The notes below the pieces were generated by a model. That model was given only the letters and a program-made list of their open reading frames with translations, did no database searches and was not told the DNA's origin. Shown piece after piece: positions 29,122 to 40,656 of a stretch of DNA of 64,000 nucleotides. A program made the translations under genes and the position numbers. How positions within the stretch are numbered: position 1 is the first letter of the stretch; every line of letters starts with the position of its first letter. Source of the DNA: Gracilaria gracilis (taxonomy: Eukaryota > Rhodophyta > Florideophyceae > Gracilariales > Gracilariaceae). The stretch lies in assembly GCA_030374805.1 (NCBI GenBank), contig JARGSG010000074.1, positions 1 through 64,000 of the forward strand, in the 5' to 3' direction.

Positions 29122-32100
29122 CTACGCAAACAGACCGCAAAGCAGCTTGAGACTTTCTAGTGCATCATGCCTCAAAGACTTCGTCAAGATGTCGGCAGGT
29201 TGTACCTCGGTGGGAATCCCCTCTACTCTCACAATCTTATCTTTCACAAGCTCTTTAACATGGTGATACTTCAAACCGATATGCTTGTTCCTTTCCGAAG
29301 TCTTAGCATTCTTGGCGATAGACCGTACCGTTGAACTGTCCGTGAAGATATTGATCGGGTACATACTAGGTTCTTCATTTGTAAGAACTTCGTCATTGCA
29401 AAGTTCCCAAAAGAGCCTACGCATCCATGTCAAGGCCTTTCCGCCATATGACAGTGCGATGTATTCTGCCTCGCCAGACGACAACGCAATGAGCGTTTGT
29501 TTCTTTGTCGTCCACATAACCGGCGCTTCATTCACCTTTATCAACAGTCCCGTCGTCGATTTTCTGGTATCACGGCATCCAGCCCAGTCTGCATCACAGT
29601 ATGCTTCCATTGGTGCTGAATTGTTCGAAGGGAAAAATAGTCCAAGGCCCTTCGTACCATTCAAATATCTTATTACTCTCTTCGCAAGTCCCATGTGCCT
29701 CATGCAGGGGTCATGTACTTGCCTTGCCAGCATTGAGGCCGCAAACATTATATCCAGTGTAGAGGATACGGCGAGGTACATCAAATGTCCTACCAGCTTA
29801 CGGTAGCGACCGTGAAGCGCCGATGAGAGCTGTTGCTCATCATCACCTCGACTCGTGATGTCGCAAAGGGAAGGCAACGGCGTCCGCGATGGGTTGGAGT
29901 TCCACAGCCCATATTCTCTCAACATCTTATCGATGTATCTTGTTTGGCAGACCTTGATTCCATTCCTATCCCGTTCTAGGTCCATTCCAATGAAAGACTT
30001 TGCTTCACCAAGAAACTTCACCTGGAAGAGTTTCTGCATCTCGACCTTAAAGTCTTTGAGGAGGGAATAAGAATTGGATAGCATAAGGATGTCATCAACA
30101 GCAACAACGAGGTTCAGTATAGCACTCCTGGATTTGTACAAGTATAGGCGACTATCCGTACTTGATTGATTGAAACCGTGACGTATTAGCTCGTCGTGAA
30201 GTAGGGAGCCCCAAATTTGTCCCGCCTGTCGTGCCCCGTAGATTGATTTCTTAAGTAGGCAGACCTTGCCAGCGACGTAGGAGGATCCAGAGGAGTTCTG
30301 GGGTTGTTCCATTAAGAGAGGCTCCTCGAGGTCTCCGTATAAATAGGCGTTACTGATGTCCATGGTTTCCATTATGAGGCCCTGAGCCGCTGCCTTGGCG
30401 ATGCCGAGGCGAATAGTCTCAAGCCGTGCCACTGGCGCGTACAGATTGTCCGGGTCGAAGTCCAAGTAAGGACGTTGCTTGTCGCCCCGGATTACGCAGC
30501 GTGCTTTGGCAAGAACCTTAGGAGGATCAGCGCTTACATGTTTGACGGTGAAGGTCCATAAGAATGGGAGCGGTTTCATTCCAGGCTTCCTGTCCACCAG
30601 CTCCCATGTGTTCCTGCTAACGAGTGCGTCAAATTCTCTGTCTATCGCTTCAGCCCATTCGGGGAGAAGTCTAGCTTCTTCGAATCTTATGTGTGCTTTG
30701 CCCGCTTCTCCGAGATCTTGGAAACGCGACTGAGTGACCATGCAGTGAGCCAGGGATGCATCCATATGTTCTTCATCCTCTTCCTCCATCTCGTTCTCGG
30801 CCTCGATCCGTCGGAGAGAGGAGAAGTCGATGAGTTCGCTTAATGAAGGTAGAGATTCCTTCGCCACCTTAAAATCCCTGTCTCGGCACTTGATTACTTT
30901 CCGGATTGAAGGAATATATATTCTTAGTAAGGTGCGAGGGCTTTGCATGCCTACGAAGTGACCAGGGAGGGCGCGAGGAAGTAACTTCTTGTTTGCGACT
31001 GTGTCCGATCTGTAGATGAATGCGTGTCCTGGTTGCCCAAACTTCAGGATATTCGTGAAGTCTGGCTTCTTACCAAACCAGAGGGTGTAAGGTATCTTCA
31101 TATCTACGCGAGAGTTCGGCAGGCGGTTCCTCAGATAGTTGGCGTGAGATACGGCTTCTTCCCAGAGTTGTAGGGGAAGCTGGGAAGCTTGCAGAAAGGT
31201 CCGTGCCATCTTCCACAAGTCTTGAATGATCTTTTCGGCTACGCCATTTGATTGATGAGCGTACGGTGGTGCGTACTCGAGAATCATACCGCTTTCCATT
31301 GCGTACGTGACGAAGTCGTCCGATCTGTTCTCACCCGCCCCGTCAAGGCGAACGCGGTACACTCTGTTGGGAGAGAGTTCGTTCTCCGCGCGAGCCTTGT
31401 ACCATCGGATCGACTGGAAGAACTGAGACTTTTTGTCTAGGAAGTAAACTGAGCAAGCTCTTGTGTTGTCGTCGATGAGTACCTGGATGTACGTTGACCC
31501 TTGTAGTGATGGAGGACTGATGGGGCCGGTGATATCGGTATGAGTGAGTTCCAATGGTTTAGAGGCAACCGATGTGGAGTGTTGTAGTGGTGCACGTTTG
31601 CTTCCAGCGTGTATGCAAGGTGTGCAGTGTACGTTAGCGATTTCCGATGAGGAAAGTGGTGGAACTCCGTCGCATTGATCCACGCATGCCAGGAGCCTTT
31701 CTCTTCCGGGATGTCCTAGTTTCTCGTGCCAGTCTTTGGCTGTGTTTCCTGGGGATAGCATGGCGCCTTGTGCTCGAGGGGAAGGTACCGGATTTGGTAG
31801 AGGGTATAGGCCGTCTCTGGGGAAAGACCTGTACAATGTTTGCCCAGAGGACAGATCCTTGAGATCGAATCCCGTTAGTCCTTGCTCGTTTGATAACTCG
31901 ACGCGGACGTGTTGCGAGAGAACTGAGAGTGAAACTAGGTTAGAGTCGAAAGACGGAGTGTGTTTCGCGGGTAGTATAAGACCTTCTCCGATGGGTAGTT
32001 TGATGGTGCCATGGGCGATGATATCTGAAGATGTATCGCATGTGCGCACGGTTTGGCGTCGTGTTGTATTGTACTCCCAAAAGGAGTTCCTGTCCTTGAT

Positions 32101-33141
32101 GAAGACGTGAGTGGCCCCCGAGTCTAACCATGTGTGAACGATTCCGCTAGGAGAGGCACTTGCTTGTGCGATAGCGACAAAACCACGATGTGTGCCGTCT
32201 TCGTGGTGATTGTTGTTGCGTTTGTTACCTTGTCGACGGTTACTATTTCCCTTGTTCGGGCCGTTGGTGGTGTCCCAGTCCTTGTTAGGACTGTTTGTAT
32301 TGTTGTGATTGTTTCGATTGCGACTTCCTCTTCTGTGTCGACCACCCCTTTGGCTGGGTGCGTTATTGTTCGTGCCTTTGCGGGACCAACATTCGGATCG
32401 TATGTGGCCGATTCGTCCACAGTTCCAGCATTCGATGCCTTTCGTTCTCTTTCGCTGATGTTTGAAGGCAGTATTCAACTTATGTGCCGCAGGGTAAGGA
32501 TGTTTGCCGTCTTTCTTTGGGTCCGTTGCTTTAGCTGTGCTCGAGGATGAGCGATGGTTCCGGCGATCCATTTCAGAACGTACGAGTGAAACGACTTGGT
32601 CGTAGTCCATGTTGTTTGCATCGGCCAGTAACGTGATCGCCATCAAGGAGTCTGGAAGTGTCCGAAGTAGTGTAGCAGTTCGCTCACGGTCGGATAGAGG
32701 ATCGCCCAGACGGGCGAGTTCTAGGAATGTGGTTTCCATTTGTAGGAGATGTTGTTGTATATCCTCGCCGTCTTTGAATGTAAATGTGCTTAATTTCTGT
32801 CGTAGGTTCATTTTGGACTGGATGTTGTCCTTCTTGTAGGTGGACTCCAGTTTGGTCCATACCTCCAGAGCAGTGCAGTGGTCTCGTTCGAGGAGTTCGG
32901 ATACGGCAATTATTGGTTGAGTTCCTAAATTCTGCACGATGGCAGATCGGGCCTTACGGTCGGCGTCGTCCCAATGACTTTGGGATTCTTCTGTTCCTTC
33001 ATCAGGTCGAGGGTCGGACAGGACGAACAATACTTGACCCGAGTGCATAATGTATCGTACGTATATGCGCCAAGTGTAATAGTCGGCGGTGCCCTTCAGT
33101 CGCGGGATGCGCTTCGACTCGTGTTCTTTTTCCGCTTCCAT
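29122..33141 (-). CDS. gag-pol: Copia 1 Gag-Pol polyprotein, intact (1339 aa)
   Basis: The start is the ATG at 33141; the open codon just upstream is GTG. Order: a Gag core (residues ~1-205, with LRTLPDSLMAITLL), a zinc knuckle CWNCGRIGHIRSEC (C-x2-C-x4-H-x4-C), a retropepsin site WLDSGATHVF, the pre-integrase H...C-x2-C block (LGHPGRERLL ... CTPC), an integrase core with HTDITGP, RLDGAGEN and NGVAEKIIQ supplying D, D and E, a reverse transcriptase with DISNAYLYGDL and the VDDILML active site, and RNase H with YCDADWAG and SSGEAEYIAL. This integrase-before-RT order defines Ty1/copia. No stops or frame changes occur. It packages and copies the element's own RNA and inserts the DNA; all enzyme centres appear complete. 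Confidence 0.95.
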   Translation of the reverse strand: MEAEKEHESKRIPRLKGTADYYTWRIYVRYIMHSGQVLFVLSDPRPDEGTEESQSHWDDADRKARSAIVQNLGTQPIIAVSELLERDHCTALEVWTKLESTYKKDNIQSKMNLRQKLSTFTFKDGEDIQQHLLQMETTFLELARLGDPLSDRERTATLLRTLPDSLMAITLLADANNMDYDQVVSLVRSEMDRRNHRSSSSTAKATDPKKDGKHPYPAAHKLNTAFKHQRKRTKGIECWNCGRIGHIRSECWSRKGTNNNAPSQRGGRHRRGSRNRNNHNNTNSPNKDWDTTNGPNKGNSNRRQGNKRNNNHHEDGTHRGFVAIAQASASPSGIVHTWLDSGATHVFIKDRNSFWEYNTTRRQTVRTCDTSSDIIAHGTIKLPIGEGLILPAKHTPSFDSNLVSLSVLSQHVRVELSNEQGLTGFDLKDLSSGQTLYRSFPRDGLYPLPNPVPSPRAQGAMLSPGNTAKDWHEKLGHPGRERLLACVDQCDGVPPLSSSEIANVHCTPCIHAGSKRAPLQHSTSVASKPLELTHTDITGPISPPSLQGSTYIQVLIDDNTRACSVYFLDKKSQFFQSIRWYKARAENELSPNRVYRVRLDGAGENRSDDFVTYAMESGMILEYAPPYAHQSNGVAEKIIQDLWKMARTFLQASQLPLQLWEEAVSHANYLRNRLPNSRVDMKIPYTLWFGKKPDFTNILKFGQPGHAFIYRSDTVANKKLLPRALPGHFVGMQSPRTLLRIYIPSIRKVIKCRDRDFKVAKESLPSLSELIDFSSLRRIEAENEMEEEDEEHMDASLAHCMVTQSRFQDLGEAGKAHIRFEEARLLPEWAEAIDREFDALVSRNTWELVDRKPGMKPLPFLWTFTVKHVSADPPKVLAKARCVIRGDKQRPYLDFDPDNLYAPVARLETIRLGIAKAAAQGLIMETMDISNAYLYGDLEEPLLMEQPQNSSGSSYVAGKVCLLKKSIYGARQAGQIWGSLLHDELIRHGFNQSSTDSRLYLYKSRSAILNLVVAVDDILMLSNSYSLLKDFKVEMQKLFQVKFLGEAKSFIGMDLERDRNGIKVCQTRYIDKMLREYGLWNSNPSRTPLPSLCDITSRGDDEQQLSSALHGRYRKLVGHLMYLAVSSTLDIMFAASMLARQVHDPCMRHMGLAKRVIRYLNGTKGLGLFFPSNNSAPMEAYCDADWAGCRDTRKSTTGLLIKVNEAPVMWTTKKQTLIALSSGEAEYIALSYGGKALTWMRRLFWELCNDEVLTNEEPSMYPINIFTDSSTVRSIAKNAKTSERNKHIGLKYHHVKELVKDKIVRVEGIPTEVQPADILTKSLRHDALESLKLLCGLFA

Positions 33142-34600
33142 CACGGAGTTACCTCGACGCGGGAGCAGAGGGGCTATTGCAGGTTGTAGTCTTCACCAGT
33201 CCCCTACTGGGTGAGGGTTTCTTCTTGTTCAGAGTCACTGGCAGGGGGTGCTAGCCCCGTACTCCTAAAGGTCAGACCTCTGGCTCCGGGTTAACTCTCT
33301 CCCGGTGAGACACGTTTTGATTTGGCCTCCCAAGTTCTGCGTGCCTCAGAACGAGGTGCTTTTACGGCTACGAGACGTCCAGAGGAGGTTACTAACAGAG
33401 AGATATGTTTTCACCAGTGTACCCTCTCTAGTTTCTTGCGTCGTACGAGCGGGGCGATCTTCTCCGTTATGCTTCGATGGCGCGGACAACTCGGGCTGAA
33501 CGACGAGACACCCCGTCACCGTCGGGAGACAGAGCACTCCCCAGCAGAGCCAGTTATTCGGAGTGATATCAGATCCAACGGTTTGGTACAAGTCCCCTGT
33601 CGATTCCCTGCCGGTTTTCAGCTTGCGAGTAGTCCTTGCCAACAAAGTGCCAGCTTCCTGAATCAGGGAGGCAACAGAGGCTCTTAATCAACAGGCGCAG
33701 CTTCCCGCCCGTTAAATACACGACACCACGCAGCTTCCCGTGGGCCAGCGAGACTTCGAAACTCAACCTGTAGTTCTGGGCCAGAGAGACAACCCAATGC
33801 TTAGTGCGCCAACACACCACGCCCCCTAGACAGAGTAGGCTCTAGGAGGGTGTGTTGCGGCAGCGTGGCCGAGAAAGGCGTGGCGATGCGGCCGGTGGCG
33901 GCAGGCGAGGCGGCGCGGCCGAAGAAGAGAAGCGGCGCGGCCGAAGAAGAGAAGCGGCGCGGCCGGAGGAAGAGAAGCGGCGCGGCCGGAGGAGAGAGGC
34001 GGCGCGGCCGGAGGAGAGAGGCGGCGCTTAAGAAGCGGTGACCAGGTGCGGTGCACAGGCGCGGTGGGGATGTGCGGAGGTAAGGAGCGATTTACCAGCC
34101 ACGGCGGAGAGGTGCAAGTGTGAGGGCGCGGGAGACCAGGCACGACAGAGAGGTGCGGATGTCAAGTTGGGGACCACCCGCGGCAGGGTGGTGCGGTGGT
34201 AAGGGTTGGTGGCCAGGCGCGGTGCGTGGGTGCGCCGGCGGAATGCGGTGGCAAGGCGCGTTGCAAAAGCCTGTCAGTGCGGTGCGGAAGCAATGGCGGG
34301 CCAGTACGAGGTGACTGCAAGGTACGGCGGCGAGGCGCAGAGATGGGATGCGACAGGTGGCGTGGCGCGGAAGCCCGGCAGTGGGGTGCGGTAGCGAGGT
34401 GCTGCTATAGGATATGGCGGCTACGCGCCGCCTGGCGGGGCCACGAGATGCGATACGCAAGGACGAGTGTGATGGCGAACAGCGGTGTCGTTTGACAAAG
34501 GCGACGAGGGTGCGGAGTGGTGGCAGGAGCAGGGGGGGAAGAAGGAAAGGAAGTTCGGCCCCCTCGGTGCGGTCGGAGGAATTGGGGAGCGATGCTACCA
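33142..34600 (-). other. Copia 1 long leader with GC-rich tandem repeats
   Basis: The leader is about 1.46 kb, long for copia. The part next to gag (33185-33860) is conserved with copia 2 (39170-39840). It includes a GGGG...CCCC hairpin at 33244-33258 and the perfect palindrome AGGTCAGACCT at 33269-33279. From 33886 to 34040 runs an array of GCGGCGCGGCCGAAGAAGAG-type units. From about 34060 to 34560 there is a looser array rich in GGTGCGGTGG. Packaging or translation control is possible but unproven. Confidence 0.7.
34584..34600 (-). promoter_or_regulatory. Copia 1 primer-binding site
   Basis: Directly after the 5' LTR the minus strand reads TGGTAGCATCGCTCC. The first eight bases fit the 3' end (TGCTACCA) of a typical initiator tRNA-Met. 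The same TGGTAGCA start follows the 5' LTRs of copia 2 and copia 3. Confidence 0.75.
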
Positions 34601-34736
34601 TGAAATGGGTTGACGCTTGACCCCCAGGAGGAGTTGAGCACTCGCCGTCGCCGGCCGTCCTTTATTTTGCACGCAGAGTGGAACGTGTGGACACTATGGC
34701 ACGTTCCACTTTGTGGCCAGGACTACGTCACTCACA
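34601..34736 (-). repeat. Copia 1, 5' LTR (136 bp)
   Basis: Identical to 28736-28871 with TG...CA ends on the minus strand. It contains the inverted pair GTGGAACGTG / GGCACGTTCCAC-like arms around ACACTATG, giving a hairpin of about 10 bp that is also present in the copia 2 LTR. Confidence 0.93.
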
Positions 34737-34850
34737 CGGGTCAGGTGGCTTGCGGCCGTCGGCCGCTGTCCTTTAATAATCTGGCCACCAGTTGGAACGT
34801 GTGGACACTGTGGCCCGTTCCAATCGGTGGCCACGACTACCTAATTTACA
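34737..34850 (-). repeat. Copia 2, 3' LTR, inner part
   Basis: Starts with the duplicated CGGGT and continues GTCAGGTGGC... to ATTTACA, matching 40681-40791 apart from a 3-bp AAT insertion and three substitutions. Confidence 0.9.
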
Positions 34851-35110
34851 CCGTCCCTCGCAAACATGTTCGAAGAACAATACTTTGCGTAGAGTTACAG
34901 ACTTTTCCTACCACTATTGAAAAGCAATGGCTACCATTAAAAACCTCAGCCGCAGCAAAACCCGTTGAAGAAAATCTGCCCTTCTAAGAAAAAGATACAG
35001 CATCGCAAAAGAAATCCCTTAGATTAGTAACTGTAGTATATAAACACAAAAACACAAACAAGACAAGAAACAAAAGTGCAGTAAGGTCAGTACAGGCCGA
35101 AAAACGCCTC

Positions 35111-38100
35111 GAGCCATAAGACCGCAAATGAGTCTTTATTTTTTTGTCAAGTCAAATCGCACGGCCTTTGTGAGAATGTCTGCAGGTTGGATGTCTGTTC
35201 TTATCTCTTTAAAATTCGCAATTTTAAACTTCACCAGCTCTTTTACATGATGAAATTTTACAGCAATTTGTTTATTCCTTTCAGAAGTTTAAGGATTACC
35301 TGCAATTGACAGTGCTGTAAAACTGTGAGTGAATATAGAAATTGGGTACATCCTAGGCTTTTGTTCTTCACGAACTTCATCGTTGCGTAGTTCCTACGAG
35401 TCTTCTCATCCATGTAAAGACCTTTCCGCAATACGAAAGTGCGATGTATTCGGCTTCTCCATATGACAGAGCAATAAACGTTTGCTTTTTTGTCGTCCAC
35501 ATAACTGGTGCTTTATTCACCTTAATCAACAACCAGGTTGTAGACTTCCTATTCTTACAAAATCTAGCCCAGTCTGCATAACAAAATTCTTCCATTAATG
35601 CTAATTTATTTGCTTGAAAGAACAAACACAGTTTTTCCGTACCCTTTAGGTACCGCGGTACTCTCTTTACAAGTCCGATATGCCTCATGTAAAGATCATG
35701 AACTTGCCTTGCCACCATTGAAGCTGCAAACATTATGTCCGGCTTGGATGAGACCACCAAGTACATCATTTGTCTTACCATCTTATGGTAGAGACCGTGA
35801 AGCGCAGGCGAGAGTGGCAACTCATCATAGCCACGTCTAGTTAAATCGCACGGAGAGGGCACTGGGGTCCGTGCCGAGTTGAAGTTTAACAATCCATACT
35901 CTCTCAGCATCTTATCGACGTACCTAGTTTTTCGGACCTTTATACCATTCCTGTCTTGTTCAATGTCTAGTCTCACAAAGGACTTCGCTTCACCCATGAA
36001 CTTTACTTTAAAAAGCTTCCGCATTTCTTCCTTGAAATCTTCCAGGAGAGAACGAGAGTTTGGCAACATGAGAATGTCATCTACAACCACCACGCGGTTC
36101 AACGTGCCGCTTTTAGATTTGTAAATGTGGAGGCTGCTGTCCTTGCCTGATTGTTTGAACCCGTGACGTAGGAGTTCGTCGTGAAGCAGAGATTCCCAGA
36201 TTTGCCCAGCTTGTCGTTCTTTGTAGATTGACTTTTTGAGCAGATAGACTTTTCCGGGGACGTACGAAGATCCAGAAGAGTTTTGTGGTTGCTCCATTAG
36301 CAAAGGCTCGTTCAGATCTCCGTACAAGTATGCGTTGCTGATATCCATTGTCTCCAGTATAAGTTCTTGAGCGGCTGCTTTTGCGATGGCGACAGGAATA
36401 GTCTCAAGGCGTGCTACTGGTGCGTAGATATTGTCCAAGTAAGGGCGCTGCTGGTCGCCCCGTATTACACAACGCGCTTTAGTGAGTGTCCTAGGAGGAT
36501 CAGCGTTTACGTGCTTAACCAGAAAAGTCCATAGGAAAGGAAGTGGTTTCATTCCATTCCTCCTGTTTACCAATTCCCATCTTCCCCTGTTCACGAGCGC
36601 GTTGAACTCCCAGTCAATCGCTTGAGCCCAGTCGGGGATGTTCCGAGCTTCTTCGAAGCTTATGTGGGCTTTTCCGGGGTCTCCGAGATCTTGAGAGCGG
36701 GAGTGAGCGACCATGCAGTCGGCCAGGGATGCATCTATATGTTTTTCGTTCTCTTCTCTCATATCTCGTTCGGCTTCTATCCGTCGTAGAGAGGAGAAGT
36801 CGATGAGTTCGTTTAGTGAAGGTAGAGACTCTTTTGTCACCTTAAAGTCCCTGTCTCGACACTTAATCACTTTCCTTAAAGATGGAACGTATATCCTTAG
36901 TAAAGTGCGGGGGCTTTGCATGCCGACAAAGTGACCTGGGAGTGCGCGAGGAAGTAACTTCTTGTTCGCTACAGTTTCCGACCTGTAGATGAATGCATTT
37001 CCAGGTTGGCCGAACTTGAGGATGTTCATAAATTCGGTCTTTCGCCGAAACCAAAGGATGTACGGTATCTTCATGTCTATACGAGAGTTCGGCAGCATGT
37101 TCCTCAGAAGGTTTGCGTGTGAGATGGCTTCTTCCCAGAGTTGTAGCGGAAGCTGGGAAGCTTGTAGAAAGGTTCGTGCCATCTTCCACAAGCCCTGAAT
37201 GATCTTTTTTGCAACACCATTAGACTGATGGGCATACGGTGGCGCGTATCCGAGAATCATTCCGCTTTCCATTGCGTAGGTGATGAAGTCGTCCGATCTG
37301 TTTACACCCGTTCCGTCAAGGCGAACGCGGTACATTCGGTTCGGGGGTATTTCGTTTTCCGCGCGAGCCCTGTACCATCGGACACACTGAAAGAACTGGG
37401 ACTTCTTGTCCATGAAGTAAACATAGCAGACCCTTGTGTTATCGTCGATGAGCACCTGAATTTAGGTAGATCCCTGTAGTGAGGGAGGATTGATGGGGCC
37501 CGTAAGATCGGTGTGAAAGAGTTCCAATGGATGAAAGACCACGGACGCCGTATGATGGAGTGGGGCACGTTTGATTCCCGCATGGATGCAGGGTGTGCAT
37601 TGAACGTTACTTACTTCCGTGGAGGAGAGTCTTGGAACCCCTTCACACTGATCCACGCATGCCAGAAGTCCTTCTCGTCCAGGGTGTCCCAGTTTATCAT
37701 GCCAATCCTTGGCTGTGTTGCCGGGGGACAGGATGGATCCATGTGCTCGAGGGAGACGTGCTGGACTTGGTAGAGGGTATAGTCCGTCCTTCGAAGTAGA
37801 TTTGTGGATGATTTTCCCCGTAGTTGGATCCTTGATGAGGAACCCCGTTTCTTCGCCATTCGATAACTCGACACGGACATGATGTGAAAGAACAGAGATA
37901 GAAATGAGATTAGAATCGAAAGAAGGCGTTTGTTTTGCCGGTAGCATAACACCTTCTCCAATTGGTAGTCTGATAGTGCCATGCCCAATTATTTCTGAGG
38001 ATCGGTCGCACGTTCGAACCGTCTGGCGTCGTGTCGAATGATATTTCCAGAAAGAGTTTCTCTCCTTGACGAAAACATGTGTGGCGCCGGAGTCCAACCA

Positions 38101-39110
38101 TGTGGGAACTTCATCGCTTTGGGAAACGCTTGCTTGCGCTATGGCAATGAAGCCTCGTGGTGATCCATCCTCGTAATCTGCATTACTGCGCTGGTTCCGT
38201 CTACGGTTGTTGCGATTACTGTGGGCTGGCTCGTGTGTGCTGTCCCACTCTTTCTGTCGTTTGCTATTGTTTCGACCACGAGATTGTTCTTTGGAACGAC
38301 CACTTTCGCGATTAGTGGGATTGTTCCTATCTCTCGATCGTTTGCGGGACCAGCATTCGGAACTTATATTGCCAATTCATCCGCAGTTCCAACACTCAAA
38401 GCCTTTTGAGGCCTTTCGTGGGGGCTGCCTCTGGCGTCCCGAGCTTGACTTCCGTGCCGCAGAATACGGTGCTTGCTGTTATTCTTTGACTTCGCTGGCT
38501 TTGATTTCAGACTAGAGACGCGGTGGTTTCGTCGGTCCATCTCGGAACGGACGAGCGAGACAACTTGATCGTACTCCATGTTGTTCGCGTCAGCCAGTAA
38601 AGTAATAGCCATCAATGAGTCGGGCAACGTCCGCAGTAGTGTAGCTGTACGTTGGCGGTCGGTTAATGGATCGCCGAGAAGAGCGAGCTCCAGGAAAGTA
38701 GTTTCAAGTTCCAGTAAATGCTGTTGTATTTTGTCACCGTCCTTGAATGCGAACGTGGGCAGCTTCTGCGTTAGGTTCGTCTTGGATTGTATGTTGTCCT
38801 TTTTGTAAGTAGACTCCAACTTAGACCAGACTTCCAGGGCAGAGCAGTGTTCCCGTTCCAGTAACTCTGATACGGCGACGATGGGTTGCGTACCAAGGTT
38901 CTGCACGATGGCAGATCGTGCCTTTCGGTCAGCATCGTCCCACCGTCTTCGAGCTTGTGCGGTGCCTTCGACGGGTCGCGGCTCGGTCAGAACGAAGGGC
39001 GATTGCAGGGAATGCATCAAGTCACGGACGTAGATACGCCAAGTTTAGTAGTCGGTACTTCCTTTGAGCCGAGTAATGCGCTTCGACTCGTGCTCTCTGT
39101 CGGCTTCCAT
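35111..39110 (-). pseudogene. Copia 2 gag-pol, broken
   Basis: Collinear with the copia 1 polyprotein from the ATG at 39110. Lesions: a frame change and a nonsense codon in the zinc knuckle (an Arg codon CGA has become TGA near 38378), a nonsense codon TAA in the integrase just before the IDDNTR segment (near 37460, where copia 1 has a Tyr codon), and a frame change in RNase H near 35390. The protease DSGATHVF, integrase DGTGVN, RT VDDILML and YADWARF segments remain readable. The RNase H Asp-containing motif is altered. It is non-functional but recent: most codons match copia 1. Confidence 0.88.
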
Positions 39111-39837
39111 CGCGGAGTGGTCTCAAACGCGGGAGCGGACAGGCAAATGCAGTGTAAAATCTTCCTCCCGTCGCCTACTGGCTGAGGGATCCTTCTTATT
39201 CAGAGTCACTGCCACGGGGTGCTAGCCCCGTACTCCTAAAGGTCAGACCTCTGACTCTGAGGAAACTCTCTCCCGGTGAGGCACGATTTGCTTCGGCCTG
39301 TCAAGTTCTGCGTGCGTCAGAACGAGATGCATTTTTGCAACTACGAGACGTCCAGAGGAGGTTACTAACAGGTAGATATGGTTTCACCAGTACACCCTCT
39401 CTAGTCTCTTACATTGTACGAGCTCGGCGATCTACTCCGTTATGCTTCAGGTTCGCGGGCAGCCCGGGCCAAACGACGAAGCACCGCGTCCTCGTGGGCA
39501 GACAGAGCACCCGCAGCAGAGCCAGTTATTCGGAGTGATATCAGATCCCACGACTTGGTACAAGCCCCCCGTCGATTCCCTGCCGGTTCCCAGCTTGCGA
39601 GCTGCCCACTCCTCTAAAGTGCCAACTTCCTCAACGAAGGAGGCAACAGAGGCTCTTAATCAACAGGCGCAGCTTCCCGCCCGTTAAGTACACGACACCG
39701 CGCAGCTTCCCGTGGTCCAGCGAGACTTCAAAACTCAACCTGTAGTTCTGGACCAGGGAGATAATCCAATGCCGAGTGCGCCAACACAGCACGTCCCGTA
39801 CACAATGTAGGCTCTAGGAGGTTTTGTTGCAGCAGCG

Positions 39838-40610
39838 CGGCCGAGACAGGCGTGGCGGGGCAGGCCAAAGGAGACAAGGCGGCGCGGCCAGAGGCCGGCG
39901 AGGTGATGCGGCTAGTGGGGGCAGGCGAGGCGGCGCGGCCAAATGCGGGTGAGGCGGTGCGGCCGAAGGCCGACGAGGCGGCGCGGCCGAGGGTGTACGA
40001 GGCGGCGTGGCCAAAGGCAGACGAGGCGGCGCGACCAAGGGTGGACAAGGCGGCGAGGCCGAAGGAGAGAGACGGCGCGTCCGAGAGTGGAAGAGGCGGC
40101 GCGGCCGAAGGAGAGAGGCGGCGCGGCCGAAGGAGAGAGGCGGCGCGGCCGAAGGCGGACGAGGCGGCGCGGCCAATGGTGAACAAGACGGCGCCGCCAA
40201 TGGTGAACGAGGCGGCGCGGCCGAGGGAGAGAGGCAGCGCAGCCGAGGAAGACAGGCGGCGCAGCCGAAAGAGAGAGAGACGGCTCAGCCGACGGTGGAC
40301 GTGGCGGCGCGGCCGGAGGGAGCAAGGTGGCGCAGCCGGGGGGCAAGGCGGCGCGGCCGGGGTAGCAAGGCGGCGCAGCGAAGGCGCGAGGCGGCGCGGC
40401 CGGGGAAGACGAGGCAGCGCAGCGAACGCACAAGACGCTGCGGTCAGGGCGCGAGGCGGCGTGTTCAAGGCGCGAGGCGGCGTAGCCGGGAGAGGTCGGG
40501 GGGCCTGGCCAGAGGCAAAAGGCGGCCCGGCCAAGCAGACGAAGCAGCGCGGCCAAAGGCAGGAGGCTGCGTGGCTGGGAGAGGAGAGAAGGTGGTCGTG
40601 CCGCTCGGAA
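39838..40610. repeat. Copia 2 leader array of GCGGCGCGGCC units
   Basis: About 770 bp of imperfect tandem units built on GGCGGCGCGGCCGAAGG with spacers AGAGA, CGACGAG or TGGTGAACGA. Unit lengths are mostly multiples of three, so both strands stay open: over 300 codons of Ala/Arg/Pro-rich frame on each. The array is about five times longer than the matching block in copia 1. It behaves like a minisatellite inside the leader. Confidence 0.85.
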
Positions 40611-40656
40611 CGTCGCGAACGGCCGGTTGGAGGGATCGTTGTCGCGATTGCTACCA

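Larger units (their letters stand above)
28736..34736 (-). mobile_element. Copia element 1, intact and youngest
   Basis: A 6.0-kb Ty1/copia element with two 136-bp LTRs that are identical by eye, a single uninterrupted gag-pol frame, a primer-binding site and a perfect CGGGT target duplication. Identical LTRs imply recent insertion, because both are copied from one template. It is a good candidate for a transposition-competent copy. It sits inside the 3' LTR of copia 2. Confidence 0.94.
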
